Shown: piece after piece, positions 46,439 through 54,269 of the stretch | Layout of the letters: the number at the start of each line of letters is the position of its first letter | Position numbering within the stretch: the first letter of the stretch is position 1 | DNA from: Sediminibacterium sp. Gen4 | GTDB taxonomy: Bacteria; Bacteroidota; Bacteroidia; Chitinophagales; Chitinophagaceae | Length of the DNA stretch: 55,068 nt | NCBI GenBank assembly: GCA_013391385.1 | Contig: JACBFI010000023.1 | Coordinates: 1 to 55,068 of the forward strand | Direction: 5' to 3' | Made by a program: the position numbers and the translations under genes | Notes under the pieces: generated by a model | Seen by the model: only the letters and a program-made list of their open reading frames with translations | Database searches by the model: none | What the model was told of the DNA's origin: nothing

Positions 46439-47053
46439 ATGTATCTTACAAAAACTCCCTTCTGGCTGCGTAGTTTGTATCCTTCATTGGTATGGAGAAT
46501 GCCGGTGCAGGGGGAGAAGAAGATATATCTCACATTCGATGATGGTCCGCATCCACAGGCAACTCCATTTGTATTGGATCAGTTGGCTGCTTACGGAGCA
46601 AAAGCAACTTTCTTTTGTATTGGAAAGAATGTGGCTGCCGAACCTGACATCTATCAGCGTATCCTTGCTGAAGGACATACAGTTGGTAATCACACACAAC
46701 ATCATTTGAACGGATGGAAAACGGATGATACTACTTATTTGCATGATATTGCAACTGCGGAACAATACATTTCTTCAAACTTGTTCAGACCACCTTATGG
46801 ACGAATCAAACGTTCTCAAATCAAAGCCTTACATCAGCAGCAAAAAAAGATCATTATGTGGGATGTGTTGAGTGCTGATTTTGATACGCGTCTCACAGGC
46901 GAAGCTTGTTTAGCATACGTGCTCTATCATACCCAACCCGGTTCCATTGTTTTATTCCATGATAGTGCCAAAGCCTGGGATCGGATGTCGGTGGCATTGC
47001 CCAAGGTGCTGGAGTATTTTTCGGAGAAGGGGTTTCGGTTTGAGGGAATTTAG
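46439..47053 (+). CDS. Polysaccharide deacetylase family protein (CE4/NodB)
   Basis: The 204-residue protein is a NodB-domain enzyme. Motif 1 TFDDGP (32-37) supplies the base and metal aspartate, motif 2 NHTQHH supplies metal histidines, motif 3 is RPPYGR, and LFHDS near the C-terminus supplies the catalytic histidine. It removes N-acetyl groups from a glycan such as peptidoglycan or a surface polysaccharide. No clear signal peptide is seen, though residues 8-22 are hydrophobic. The start is fixed by the -7 box four bases upstream. Confidence 0.9.
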   Translation: MYLTKTPFWLRSLYPSLVWRMPVQGEKKIYLTFDDGPHPQATPFVLDQLAAYGAKATFFCIGKNVAAEPDIYQRILAEGHTVGNHTQHHLNGWKTDDTTYLHDIATAEQYISSNLFRPPYGRIKRSQIKALHQQQKKIIMWDVLSADFDTRLTGEACLAYVLYHTQPGSIVLFHDSAKAWDRMSVALPKVLEYFSEKGFRFEGI

Positions 47054-47132
47054 GATGTCAGATTTCAGATTTGAATTTTGAATTTTGATGTCTGATGTCT
47101 GATGTCTGATGTCTGATGTCTGATGTCTGATG
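47054..47132. repeat. Array of six perfect TCTGATG heptamers
   Basis: Six exact tandem copies of TCTGATG occupy 47091-47132. They are preceded by GTCAGATTTCAGATTTGAA, partly complementary to the array. The element begins at the stop codon of the deacetylase gene. Confidence 0.93.
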
Positions 47133-47162
47133 TATTTATAAAGGTACATAACTACTTTCTTT

Positions 47163-47196
47163 CCGTTAACTATCAACTTACAACTGTCAACTATAC
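47163..47196. repeat. Short single-arm TCAACTT/TCAACTA heptamer array
   Basis: Units TTAACTA, TCAACTT, ACAACTG, TCAACTA occur in tandem, using the same words as the repeat at 101-130. No reverse-complement arm is close by. The interval 47197-47430 holds a short terminator-like hairpin and otherwise nothing I can support. Confidence 0.75.
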
Positions 47197-47211
47197 TCTC
47201 TCTGCTATTCA

Positions 47212-47248
47212 AAAAAAATAGCCGAAGTAGAAACTTCGGCTCTGCTTT
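47212..47248. terminator. Terminator-like hairpin upstream of tatD
   Basis: AGCCGAAG pairs with CTTCGGCT around TAGAAA. An A8 tract precedes it and a short T-tract follows, so it may end transcription from the deacetylase gene. Confidence 0.6.
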
Positions 47249-47433
47249 TAATCCGTACCCTATGAAAACAATCTTTTCCCGATTTAATCGGGATAATCAT
47301 TTAAATCGCCTGTTGATTTTTTACTCACGGGATACGACACTAATAACGCAGGGCATTATCCTTTTATTTTATACGGATAGAAAAAAAATTAAATACTGGA
47401 CTAAATCGTTATTTATTATGAATTTTGCGGATG

Positions 47434-48198
47434 ATGTTGATTGATACCCACTGTCATTTATATTCAACCGAATTCGGAGATGAAATATCCGATATTATCG
47501 AACGAGCTCAAAAAGTCGGCATCAAGAAATTTTACCTGCCAGCTATAGATAGTGAAGTGATACGAGCTATGCTGGATCTCGAAGCAGCTTATCCCAACGT
47601 ATGTTTTGCTATGATGGGACTACATCCTTGCTCAGTGAAAGAAAATGTTGATGAAGAACTCGCTATTGTACAGGATTGGCTCGACAAAAGAGATTTTGTA
47701 GCTGTTGGTGAGATAGGGCTTGATTTTTATTGGGATAAAACCTTCGCTGCAGCGCAGAAAAAAGCATTCGATCTACAAATGAGTTGGGCATTGGCCAGGA
47801 ATAAACCCATCGTTATTCATACCCGTAATGCCATGCAGGAAACCATTGACATGGTAAAACCCTATGCAAAAAAGGGGTTAAGAGGCATTTTTCATTGTTT
47901 CAGTGGAAGTCATGAATCGGCGATACAAATCACGCAAATGGGGTTTTTATTGGGAATCGGGGGAGTTTTGACCTATAAGAACGCAGGTTTACCCACCGCT
48001 TTGGAGGGAATTGGGTTGGAACACCTTGTATTGGAAACCGATGCTCCTTATTTAAGCCCTGTTCCCTATCGAGGCAAAAGAAATGAAAGCAGTTATCTCC
48101 TGGAAATAGCCGTCAAATTGGCGGAAGTAAAAAAAGTCTCTTTAGAAGAAGTTGCATCCATTACAACTTCGAATGCTCAAAAAATATTCGGAAACTGA
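47434..48198 (+). CDS. TatD-family metal-dependent hydrolase/DNase
   Basis: This TIM-barrel enzyme has about 254 residues. The metal ligands of the TatD family are visible: DTHCHLYS at the N-terminus, GEIGLDFYW (about 90-98), IVIHTRNA (about 124), FHCFSG (about 148) and ETDAPYLSP (about 202-210). Relatives act as 3'-5' nucleases on damaged DNA or on peptides. The start at 47434 places the conserved LIDTHCH at the N-terminus; 47431 is possible. Confidence 0.93.
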   Translation: MLIDTHCHLYSTEFGDEISDIIERAQKVGIKKFYLPAIDSEVIRAMLDLEAAYPNVCFAMMGLHPCSVKENVDEELAIVQDWLDKRDFVAVGEIGLDFYWDKTFAAAQKKAFDLQMSWALARNKPIVIHTRNAMQETIDMVKPYAKKGLRGIFHCFSGSHESAIQITQMGFLLGIGGVLTYKNAGLPTALEGIGLEHLVLETDAPYLSPVPYRGKRNESSYLLEIAVKLAEVKKVSLEEVASITTSNAQKIFGN

Positions 48199-48210
48199 GT
48201 GGTTTAGCGC

Positions 48211-48218
48211 TATTTTTG
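48211..48218 (+). promoter_or_regulatory. -7 element for the tRNA-Ser pair
   Basis: TATTTTTG matches TAnnTTTG and lies 61 bases before the first tRNA gene. A hairpin TGCTAT/ATAGCA follows at about 48242-48260. Confidence 0.45.
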
Positions 48219-48279
48219 CAGTCCTTAAAAAATAGGTTTTCTGCTATTAAGTGGATAGCATAGAAATCTTAGAATTTAT

Positions 48280-48372
48280 GGAGAGGTGTTCAGCCTAGGC
48301 GGATTGAAGGAGCACGCCTGGAAAGTGTGTATACGGGAAACCGTATCAAGGGTTCGAATCTCTTCCTCTCTG
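48280..48372 (+). tRNA. tRNA-Ser(GGA), variant with enlarged D-loop
   Basis: The sequence matches the next tRNA-Ser over the anticodon arm (loop CTGGAAA, anticodon GGA), the long variable arm and the T-arm. The acceptor pairs GGAGAGG with CCTCTCT through one G-T. The D-loop is 6 bases longer because it contains the palindrome GCCTAGGC. The T-stem keeps pairing (AAGGG/CTCTT). It may be a functional variant or a decaying copy. CCA is not encoded. Confidence 0.75.
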
Positions 48373-48401
48373 CAAATAGTTCTTTATCTAATTCATTACA
48401 C

Positions 48402-48488
48402 AGAGAGGTGTCCGAGTGGTTGAAGGAGCACGCCTGGAAAGTGTGTATACGGGAAACCGTATCGAGGGTTCGAATCCCTTCCTCTCTG
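48402..48488 (+). tRNA. tRNA-Ser(GGA)
   Basis: This 87-base class II tRNA has acceptor stem AGAGAGG/CCTCTCT with discriminator G, a normal D-arm (TCCGAGTGGTTGAAGGA), anticodon loop CTGGAAA giving GGA (reads UCC and UCU), a long variable arm with stem TACGG/CCGTA and T-loop TTCGAAT. CCA is not fully encoded. Confidence 0.96.
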
Positions 48489-48497
48489 CAAATTTGA

Positions 48498-48526
48498 ATC
48501 CTGCTCAGCGGGATTTTGTATTTTTA
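48498..48526 (+). terminator. Terminator after the tRNA-Ser pair
   Basis: ATCCTGC pairs with GCGGGAT (one G-T) around TCA and is followed by TTTTGTATTTTT. It directly precedes the mntA start. Confidence 0.75.
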
Positions 48527-48533
48527 TATCACA

Positions 48534-48827
48534 ATGTACAGTACCCACCAGATATTAAATATCTTAAAAGAGCGAAAAGCAGAGCTGAAAAAGAAGTATC
48601 CTATTTCAGAACTGGGTCTTTTTGGCTCTTTTGCACGTGGCGATCAGAATGAAAAAAGTGATATTGATATATTGGTAGATTTTAATGATCGAATTGATGC
48701 GTTTGCCTATATCCGTTTAGCGCATGAATTAGAAGCGGCTTTCAATAGAAAAATCGATCTCGTATCTCGAAAAGGTATTAAGCCTCATTATCTTCCCTTT
48801 GTTGAGAAAAGTCTAATACATGTCTGA
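48534..48827 (+). CDS. mntA: MntA-type nucleotidyltransferase antitoxin
   Basis: The protein has about 97 residues and is a minimal nucleotidyltransferase. The motif GSX10DXD is present as G31-S32, D43 and D45 (GSFARGDQNEKSDIDILVDF), with a third acidic residue at D75. In type VII toxin-antitoxin systems MntA AMPylates its HEPN partner HepT and neutralises it. It overlaps the HepT gene by 8 bases. The start at 48534 is preferred; the upstream ATG at 48516 lies within the tRNA terminator. Confidence 0.9.
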   Translation: MYSTHQILNILKERKAELKKKYPISELGLFGSFARGDQNEKSDIDILVDFNDRIDAFAYIRLAHELEAAFNRKIDLVSRKGIKPHYLPFVEKSLIHV

Positions 48828-49167
48828 ACGCTCCACAAAACTTTTATTAGAGGATATTTCTGTAGCAATACAAACAATATTCCAGTTTACTGAAGGGTAC
48901 TCTTTTGAAAATTTTGAGTCTGATCTTAAAACAAGGCAAGCCGTAGAAAGAAATTTTGAGATCATTGGAGAAGCAGTAGCTCGTTTACCACAAGAATTCA
49001 AGGATTTAAACCCGAACATAGAATGGCGTGTCATAAAAGATTTTAGAAATTTTATCATTCATGACTATTTTGGAGTCAATCATCAAATTCTTTGGGATAC
49101 AATACAACTTCGCTTGCCTGAATTAAACCTAGATATTAAGAAAGTTATCGATAGTAATCATTTCTAA
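48820..49167 (+). CDS. hepT: HepT-type HEPN ribonuclease toxin
   Basis: The 115-residue HEPN protein has the active-site motif RX4HXY as R76-NFII-H81-D-Y83. In characterised HepT proteins the motif cleaves RNA (tRNA in some cases) and the tyrosine is the site that MntA modifies. The overlapping order mntA-hepT and the sizes are typical. The pair sits just downstream of tRNA-Ser genes, a common landing site for horizontally acquired modules. Confidence 0.91.
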   Translation: MSERSTKLLLEDISVAIQTIFQFTEGYSFENFESDLKTRQAVERNFEIIGEAVARLPQEFKDLNPNIEWRVIKDFRNFIIHDYFGVNHQILWDTIQLRLPELNLDIKKVIDSNHF

Positions 49168-49209
49168 TGATTGAATCGGTAGGTCTCAGAACTTTAAAAT
49201 CACCTTAGG

Positions 49210-49264
49210 TAATATTCCCTTAACATTGGCATAACATAGCGGTAACATTGCGGTAATACTTTTG
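49210..49264 (+). promoter_or_regulatory. PHO-box-like 11-bp direct repeats plus -7 box of the TonB receptor gene
   Basis: TAACAT occurs at 49221, 49232 and 49243, exactly 11 bases apart, with weaker units TAATAT at 49210 and TAATAC at 49254. The -7 TACTTTTG (49257-49264) starts 14 bases after the start of the third TAACAT, and the GTG start follows by 16 bases. There is no -33 TTG; the repeats take its place, as in activator-dependent PhoB-type promoters. Confidence 0.7.
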
Positions 49265-49280
49265 CGGCAAAATAAACGCT

Positions 49281-52079
49281 GTGAAATCTACTTTCTTAAC
49301 CCTTTTATCTTTCCTGCTCGTATCTGTGTTATCTGCTCAAACAGGAACACTTTCCGGAAAAGTAACTTCTGCTTCTAATAATGAAGCACTTACCGGGGTA
49401 ACCATTTACAACGCTGCTAAAAAAATCAATGTTACTACCGATGTGGAAGGTCGCTTTAGCATCAGACTGGCTCCCGGTTCTTATGAATTGACTTTTTCTC
49501 TGACAGGATATAAAACCAAAACCATCAATGAGATCGCTGTTACAAACGGACAGTTGAATGAATTGAATATTGTTTTGGTAGAACAGAAAAAAGAACTGGA
49601 TGAAGTAGTGGTAACAGCTACACCCGCTCGTCGCGAATCTGCGAATGCTGTATTAAGTATGCAGAAAAATAATACCAGTGTATCAGATGGTATCTCTTCT
49701 GAATCCATCAAAAAATCTCCGGATCGTAACGTTGGGGAAGTATTGAAGCGTGTAACAGGTACCAGTGTTCAGGATGATAAATATGTAATCGTTCGTGGAT
49801 TGAATGATCGTTATAATATTGCTACCATCAATGGTGCGGTAATGCCTAGTACTGAACCCGATAGAAGAACCTTTTCTTTTGACGTGGTTCCTTCCGATAT
49901 GATCGACAACGTTCTGATCAATAAAACAGCTACTCCTGATATGCCTGGTGAGTTTTCAGGTGGTATTGTTCAGGTAACAACTAAAGATATTCCTTATAGA
50001 AATGCTTTCGGATTGGCATTCTCTACTTCCTATAACACCATTTCTACCGGTAAAGATTTTAATATCGGTCATAGAGGTAGTCTGGATTATCTGGGTTTCG
50101 ATGATGGTACAAGATCCTTCCCTTCCCGTTTCCCTTCTACCAACAGATGGAGATCATTGCCTTTAGATCAAAAAATTGAAGTTTCCAGAAGAATGTATAA
50201 TACTTATGGTGATGATATTTCAAAAGCATTGCCGGGTTTAAACGGACAAATCAACTTCGCGAAAAAATTCAATGGTAAAAAGGGTGGAACCTATGGTATA
50301 TTAGGAGCTGTAACATACAGAAACTCACAAACCATTCAGATCACTGGCAGACAACAATATGGTGATGCTACCAGCACTACCAATCTCCTTTTTGATTACG
50401 CAGATACTTCTTATTCATTCAATACCAGCTTAGGTGCTTTATTGAATGTTGGTTATAAGAAAGGAAAGAATAAGATCGTTTTGAAAAATCTGTTCAACAG
50501 GGTATTTGAAAACAACAATACCATCAGAGAAGGTGCCAACTATAATGATCTGCAATACATCAATAAAAACAGAATCGCTATTGCCATGGTGAAAACCATT
50601 TTCAGTACGCAACTGGAAGGGGAACATGCAGTTGGCAAAAAGAATGATAAGTTTAAATGGAACCTGAACTATGCTTTCACACAGAAAGATCAGCCTGATT
50701 ACCGTTCACAACCTTATCAGAAAAGTTTGTCTCAGCAAGATGATAAATCCATCCCTTATGGTATCGCCCTGAGAAATACCTATCGTTTCTGGAGTGAGTT
50801 GTTAGAAAATACCATTGGTGGTAAAGCCGACTACAGTAAACAACTGAACTGGGGTAATACTACTTCTACTTTAAAAGCAGGTTTCCTGGCTCAATACAAA
50901 CTCCGTGAATTTGATGCCCGCGCTTTCCGTTATGAAGCAGCCAGCAACAATAATTTTAATTCAGCATTGTTAACACTGCCTGCCGGACAAGTATTCAACG
51001 ACGGTAATATGTATGCGGAAGGTTTTTATCTCAATGATATCACAAACAATACCGACCGTTACGATGCAAATTCATTGCTTACAGGTTCTTATTTGATGTT
51101 GGATAATAAATTCAATGAAAAGTGGCGATTGATTTGGGGTGTTCGTGTAGAAACTTTCAACTATGAAGTAGAGACAGGTAACGTTTCCGGTACCAATACC
51201 ATTATCAAGAGAAACTACCTGGATATCCTTCCTTCAGCTAATTTGATCTATAGTTTCAATAACAAATCAAACCTACGTTTCTCTGCCTCTAGAACAGTAT
51301 CGAGACCTGATTTCCGTGAAGTAGCAAACTTCTCTTATTTCGATTTCGTGAGAGCGGCAATCATTCGTGGTAATGGTGCATTGGAAAGAAGTCAGAATAC
51401 CAATATCGATCTTCGTTTTGAAACCTATCCTCAAAGTGGTGAGATCATTTCTGCTTCTGTATTCTTCAAGCATTTCAGCAAGCCTATTGAACAGCGTATG
51501 TCCGGTGAATCATCATTAGAATACCAGGTGATCACATACTTCAATCCTAATAATGCCTATGCTTATGGTATTGAATTGGATCTACGTAAAAAGCTTTCTT
51601 TCTTAGGTGATGGAGAATTCTGGAACAACACCACTTTCAGTGCCAATACCTCATTAATCAAGTCTACAGTAGATCTGGATAATACATCCAATCCTTATGA
51701 CACCAAGAGACCTATGCAGGGACAATCACCTTACCTAGTGAACCTGAGTCTAACATATGCTGATCCAGAAGCGAATTGGAGTAGTACGGTTCTTTTCAAC
51801 AGAATCGGTCAGCGTATTGAAACCGTGGGTGCATTTGGTATTCCTGATGTATATGAGAATGGAAGAAGTATTTTGGATTTTCAGCTGTCTAAGAAAGTGA
51901 TGAAAAAGAAAGGTGAGATCAAAATCAATATGGCCAACCTTTTGAATACCAGACAGATCTTCTACAATAACGTAGAATCTAAAAAAGAGAATAGAGCGTA
52001 TAATAGCCGTGAAGACAGAATTCAGTGGAGCAACTTATTCGGAGCCAGCTTTGGTATCGGGTTCTCTTATAATTTCTAA
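49281..52079 (+). CDS. TonB-dependent outer-membrane receptor
   Basis: The 932-residue protein has a signal peptide (about 1-19) and an N-terminal carboxypeptidase-like domain (about 22-105, GTLSGKVTSASNNEALTGVT onward). The plug domain follows (ITKATPDMPGEFSGGIVQVTT-like segment at about 215-235), then a 22-strand barrel ending in FGIGFSYNF with a terminal Phe. It starts with GTG. No SusD-like gene is adjacent, so it is not a classical SusCD pair. Its promoter is shared in design with the gene at 52372, suggesting joint regulation, possibly by phosphate. Confidence 0.93.
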   Translation: MKSTFLTLLSFLLVSVLSAQTGTLSGKVTSASNNEALTGVTIYNAAKKINVTTDVEGRFSIRLAPGSYELTFSLTGYKTKTINEIAVTNGQLNELNIVLVEQKKELDEVVVTATPARRESANAVLSMQKNNTSVSDGISSESIKKSPDRNVGEVLKRVTGTSVQDDKYVIVRGLNDRYNIATINGAVMPSTEPDRRTFSFDVVPSDMIDNVLINKTATPDMPGEFSGGIVQVTTKDIPYRNAFGLAFSTSYNTISTGKDFNIGHRGSLDYLGFDDGTRSFPSRFPSTNRWRSLPLDQKIEVSRRMYNTYGDDISKALPGLNGQINFAKKFNGKKGGTYGILGAVTYRNSQTIQITGRQQYGDATSTTNLLFDYADTSYSFNTSLGALLNVGYKKGKNKIVLKNLFNRVFENNNTIREGANYNDLQYINKNRIAIAMVKTIFSTQLEGEHAVGKKNDKFKWNLNYAFTQKDQPDYRSQPYQKSLSQQDDKSIPYGIALRNTYRFWSELLENTIGGKADYSKQLNWGNTTSTLKAGFLAQYKLREFDARAFRYEAASNNNFNSALLTLPAGQVFNDGNMYAEGFYLNDITNNTDRYDANSLLTGSYLMLDNKFNEKWRLIWGVRVETFNYEVETGNVSGTNTIIKRNYLDILPSANLIYSFNNKSNLRFSASRTVSRPDFREVANFSYFDFVRAAIIRGNGALERSQNTNIDLRFETYPQSGEIISASVFFKHFSKPIEQRMSGESSLEYQVITYFNPNNAYAYGIELDLRKKLSFLGDGEFWNNTTFSANTSLIKSTVDLDNTSNPYDTKRPMQGQSPYLVNLSLTYADPEANWSSTVLFNRIGQRIETVGAFGIPDVYENGRSILDFQLSKKVMKKKGEIKINMANLLNTRQIFYNNVESKKENRAYNSREDRIQWSNLFGASFGIGFSYNF

Positions 52080-52106
52080 TTCGGCTTGAACATTCAATAG
52101 ATGTGA

Positions 52107-52137
52107 GGCTGTATCAAGTTTGGTACAGCCTTTTTTT
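52107..52137 (+). terminator. Terminator after the TonB receptor gene
   Basis: GGCTGTA (52107-52113) and TACAGCC (52124-52130) form a stem followed by T7. Confidence 0.88.
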
Positions 52138-52178
52138 AGTCCATAGTTAATAAGTCATCAATGTACTATAAAAGAGTA

Positions 52179-52272
52179 GGTGATCGGGTGATCAGGTAAT
52201 CGGGTGATCGGGTTTGTAGACCCTTAATACTTTAAAACCCTGATTACCCGATTACCTGATCACCCGATAACC
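52179..52272. repeat. Hairpin of GGGTGATC octamers
   Basis: Left arm 52179-52215 repeats GGGTGATC, AGGTAATC, GGGTGATC. Right arm 52234-52272 (AACCCTGATTACCCGATTAC and continuing) is the reverse complement. It contains many GATC sites and ends 26 bases before the operator repeats of the next gene. Confidence 0.92.
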
Positions 52273-52297
52273 ACCCTTTTTACGCTCCCGTATCACG

Positions 52298-52352
52298 TAA
52301 CAATTAGTTAACCCTGGCGTAACATACCCATTACATTAAAGCGATTCTTTTG
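52298..52352 (+). promoter_or_regulatory. PHO-box-like 11-bp direct repeats plus -7 box of the surface lipoprotein gene
   Basis: Units TAACAA (52298), TAACCC (52309), TAACAT (52320) and TTACAT (52331) are exactly 11 bases apart. The -7-like TTCTTTTG starts at 52345, 14 bases after the start of the last unit, the same spacing as at the TonB receptor promoter. Confidence 0.68.
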
Positions 52353-52371
52353 CAGCATAAAAACATTGAAA

Positions 52372-53730
52372 ATGATACGTTCACTTATGATTTCCCGTCT
52401 TGCTTTAGTGGCGCTGGCTGTTGCTGCTATCACGTCTTGTAAAAAAGATGATACAGATGAGCCCATTACTCCTCCACCTACAAATCCTAATGAGACTATT
52501 TTATCCGGTACATTAACTGCTAACAAAACTTTGACAGCAGATAAAACCTGGACTCTGAAAGGTTATGTGTACGTTCCGAATGGAGTTACATTGACCATTG
52601 AAGCAGGTACTATTATTAGAAGTGATAATACAGAAAAAGGTGCCCTTTGTATTGAGCGTGGTGGAAAAATTCAGGCAAATGGTACCGTTGATAAACCCAT
52701 TGTTATGACTTCCGGTCAGGCAGTAGGTCAGCGTAATCCGGGTGACTGGGGTGGATTGATCATTTTGGGTAATGCTCCTACCAACCGTACTTCTACTCCT
52801 GTAATTGAAGGTGGTTTGGATCGTGTATATGGTGGTACAAATGCTGCTGATAATTCAGGTACATTGAGATATGTTCGTATTGAATATGCAGGTATCGCTG
52901 CTTTCCCGGGTTCTGAAATCAATGGTTTGACTTTGGGTGGTGTAGGAAGTGGTACTACCATTGAGCATGTTCAGATCGTGTATGGTAATGATGATGCGTT
53001 TGAATTCTTTGGTGGAACTGTAAACGCTAAATATTTAGTGGCTTATGCAACTGCTGATGATGATTATGATTTTGATTTCGGTTATGTAGGTAAAATACAG
53101 TTTGCTGTTGCATTACGTGATCCGGCTTTCGTAGATAATGGTGATGCAGGTAATGGTATCGAAGCAGATAATGATGGTTCTGGTACAACTGCTACTCCTT
53201 ATACTCGTCCGGTATTGAGTAACTTTACTTTTGTGGGTCCTAACAATGCTTCAGGAACACAGGCTAACCACAACTTCGGTAACAGATGGAGAAGAGCAGT
53301 ACGTTTCGTTTTGCGTAACTCTATCCTGATGGGCTGGCAGAAAGGTGGATTCTCTATTGAGTCTGATGGTACTGCGAATGACTACAGCGGAACAAGTGGT
53401 ACTTCTGAATTCAAAAACAACTTGGTTCATGCGGTAGCTGATCCATACAGAGTATCAGGCTTAACATCAGCAACATTGACTGCTGCTGCAATGAGAACTA
53501 AAGCTGAATCAGAAGGATGTAAAACGTACACGAATGCTGCTGATATCAAATTGACTGCTCCATTCACTATTACCAATCCTAATCTGTTACCTGCTGCCGG
53601 TTCTGATGCATTAACAGGTGCTAACTTTACAGGTCTGGATGCATTCTTCAGTGCAACCACTTATGTAGGTGCATTTGGTACTACGAACTGGATGGCAAGC
53701 TGGACAAGATTCCCTGCGAAAGGACAATAA
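52372..53730 (+). CDS. Outer-membrane/surface lipoprotein, beta-helix-like
   Basis: The protein has about 452 residues and a lipoprotein signal ending in ITSC. After a Pro/Thr linker, the body has features of a right-handed beta-helix: TLTADKTWTLKGYVYVPNGV, TIEAGTIIRSDN, DWGGLIILGNAP, and repeated G/N/D-rich turns (DDAFEFFGGTVN, ATADDDYDFDFG). The acidic D/N-rich part may bind calcium. I have seen similar proteins next to TonB receptors in this phylum, but the ligand is not known to me. The start at 52372 is chosen over an in-frame TTG. Confidence 0.85.
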   Translation: MIRSLMISRLALVALAVAAITSCKKDDTDEPITPPPTNPNETILSGTLTANKTLTADKTWTLKGYVYVPNGVTLTIEAGTIIRSDNTEKGALCIERGGKIQANGTVDKPIVMTSGQAVGQRNPGDWGGLIILGNAPTNRTSTPVIEGGLDRVYGGTNAADNSGTLRYVRIEYAGIAAFPGSEINGLTLGGVGSGTTIEHVQIVYGNDDAFEFFGGTVNAKYLVAYATADDDYDFDFGYVGKIQFAVALRDPAFVDNGDAGNGIEADNDGSGTTATPYTRPVLSNFTFVGPNNASGTQANHNFGNRWRRAVRFVLRNSILMGWQKGGFSIESDGTANDYSGTSGTSEFKNNLVHAVADPYRVSGLTSATLTAAAMRTKAESEGCKTYTNAADIKLTAPFTITNPNLLPAAGSDALTGANFTGLDAFFSATTYVGAFGTTNWMASWTRFPAKGQ

Positions 53731-53747
53731 TATTTGATTCTATATGG

Positions 53748-53780
53748 AAAAACCGCTCTTTTATGCAGAGCGGTTTTTTT
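53748..53780 (+). terminator. Terminator after the surface lipoprotein gene
   Basis: AAAAACCGCTCT pairs with AGAGCGGTTTTT around a 7-base loop and ends in a T-tract. Confidence 0.9.
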
Positions 53781-53806
53781 ATTTCTTTGTAATTAAAATA
53801 ATAGAG

Positions 53807-54265
53807 ATGCGTTACTTGTTTCCATTAGTCATAGCTGTTTGCTTTTTATATGCTTGTCAATCTGATAAACAAACAGATGACGCCAATACCGGTTCAGATT
53901 CATTGGTGGCTGAATTACATCCCTTGCCTGAGATCAAAAAAGTAGATAGTATTGATATGCATTTCTTTCCCGATATCAATGATCAGAAAGTGTATACAAG
54001 ATTTGGTGTGAATGATACTGCATTCATTCACAGCATTACATTCAGAGAAATGAAAAATGCATTTGCAGTAAATCCCCCCTGTGAGTATGATACCAAATTC
54101 TTTTGTTTTGCTGATGGACAAATCGTGAAGACGCTGTATATAGCTGCACAAAAAGACAGCTGCCACTATATTGGATATATCAAAAGTGGTGGTGTTGCAG
54201 TGAAGATCAGTATGTCTGATTCAACGGCTTCTTTGATCAATACATGGAGGAAAAACAGTCAATAA
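53807..54265 (+). CDS. Small lipoprotein, unknown function
   Basis: The protein has about 152 residues with a lipoprotein signal (lipobox LYAC, Cys18). The remainder is a single soluble domain with conserved-looking cysteines (PPCEYDTKFFCFADG, then DSCHYIGYIKSG). I do not recognise the family. The start at 53807 gives a proper signal peptide; the longer frame runs into the previous terminator. It converges with the DUF983 gene, the stops being 4 bases apart. Confidence 0.75.
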   Translation: MRYLFPLVIAVCFLYACQSDKQTDDANTGSDSLVAELHPLPEIKKVDSIDMHFFPDINDQKVYTRFGVNDTAFIHSITFREMKNAFAVNPPCEYDTKFFCFADGQIVKTLYIAAQKDSCHYIGYIKSGGVAVKISMSDSTASLINTWRKNSQ

Positions 54266-54269
54266 GCAC

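Noticed and set aside
47091-47132. CRISPR-like array
   Set aside because: Units are 7 bases with no spacers and no cas genes nearby; this is a tandem repeat.
47262-47444. A 60-codon open frame starting MKTIFSRFNRDN before tatD
   Set aside because: It overlaps the tatD start, has no recognisable domain or good ribosome site, and lies in AT-rich spacer with a small CCCGATTTAATCGGG palindrome; judged to be chance.
49281-53730. A SusC/SusD polysaccharide utilisation pair
   Set aside because: The second protein is beta-helix-like and lacks SusD features, and no glycoside hydrolases are adjacent.
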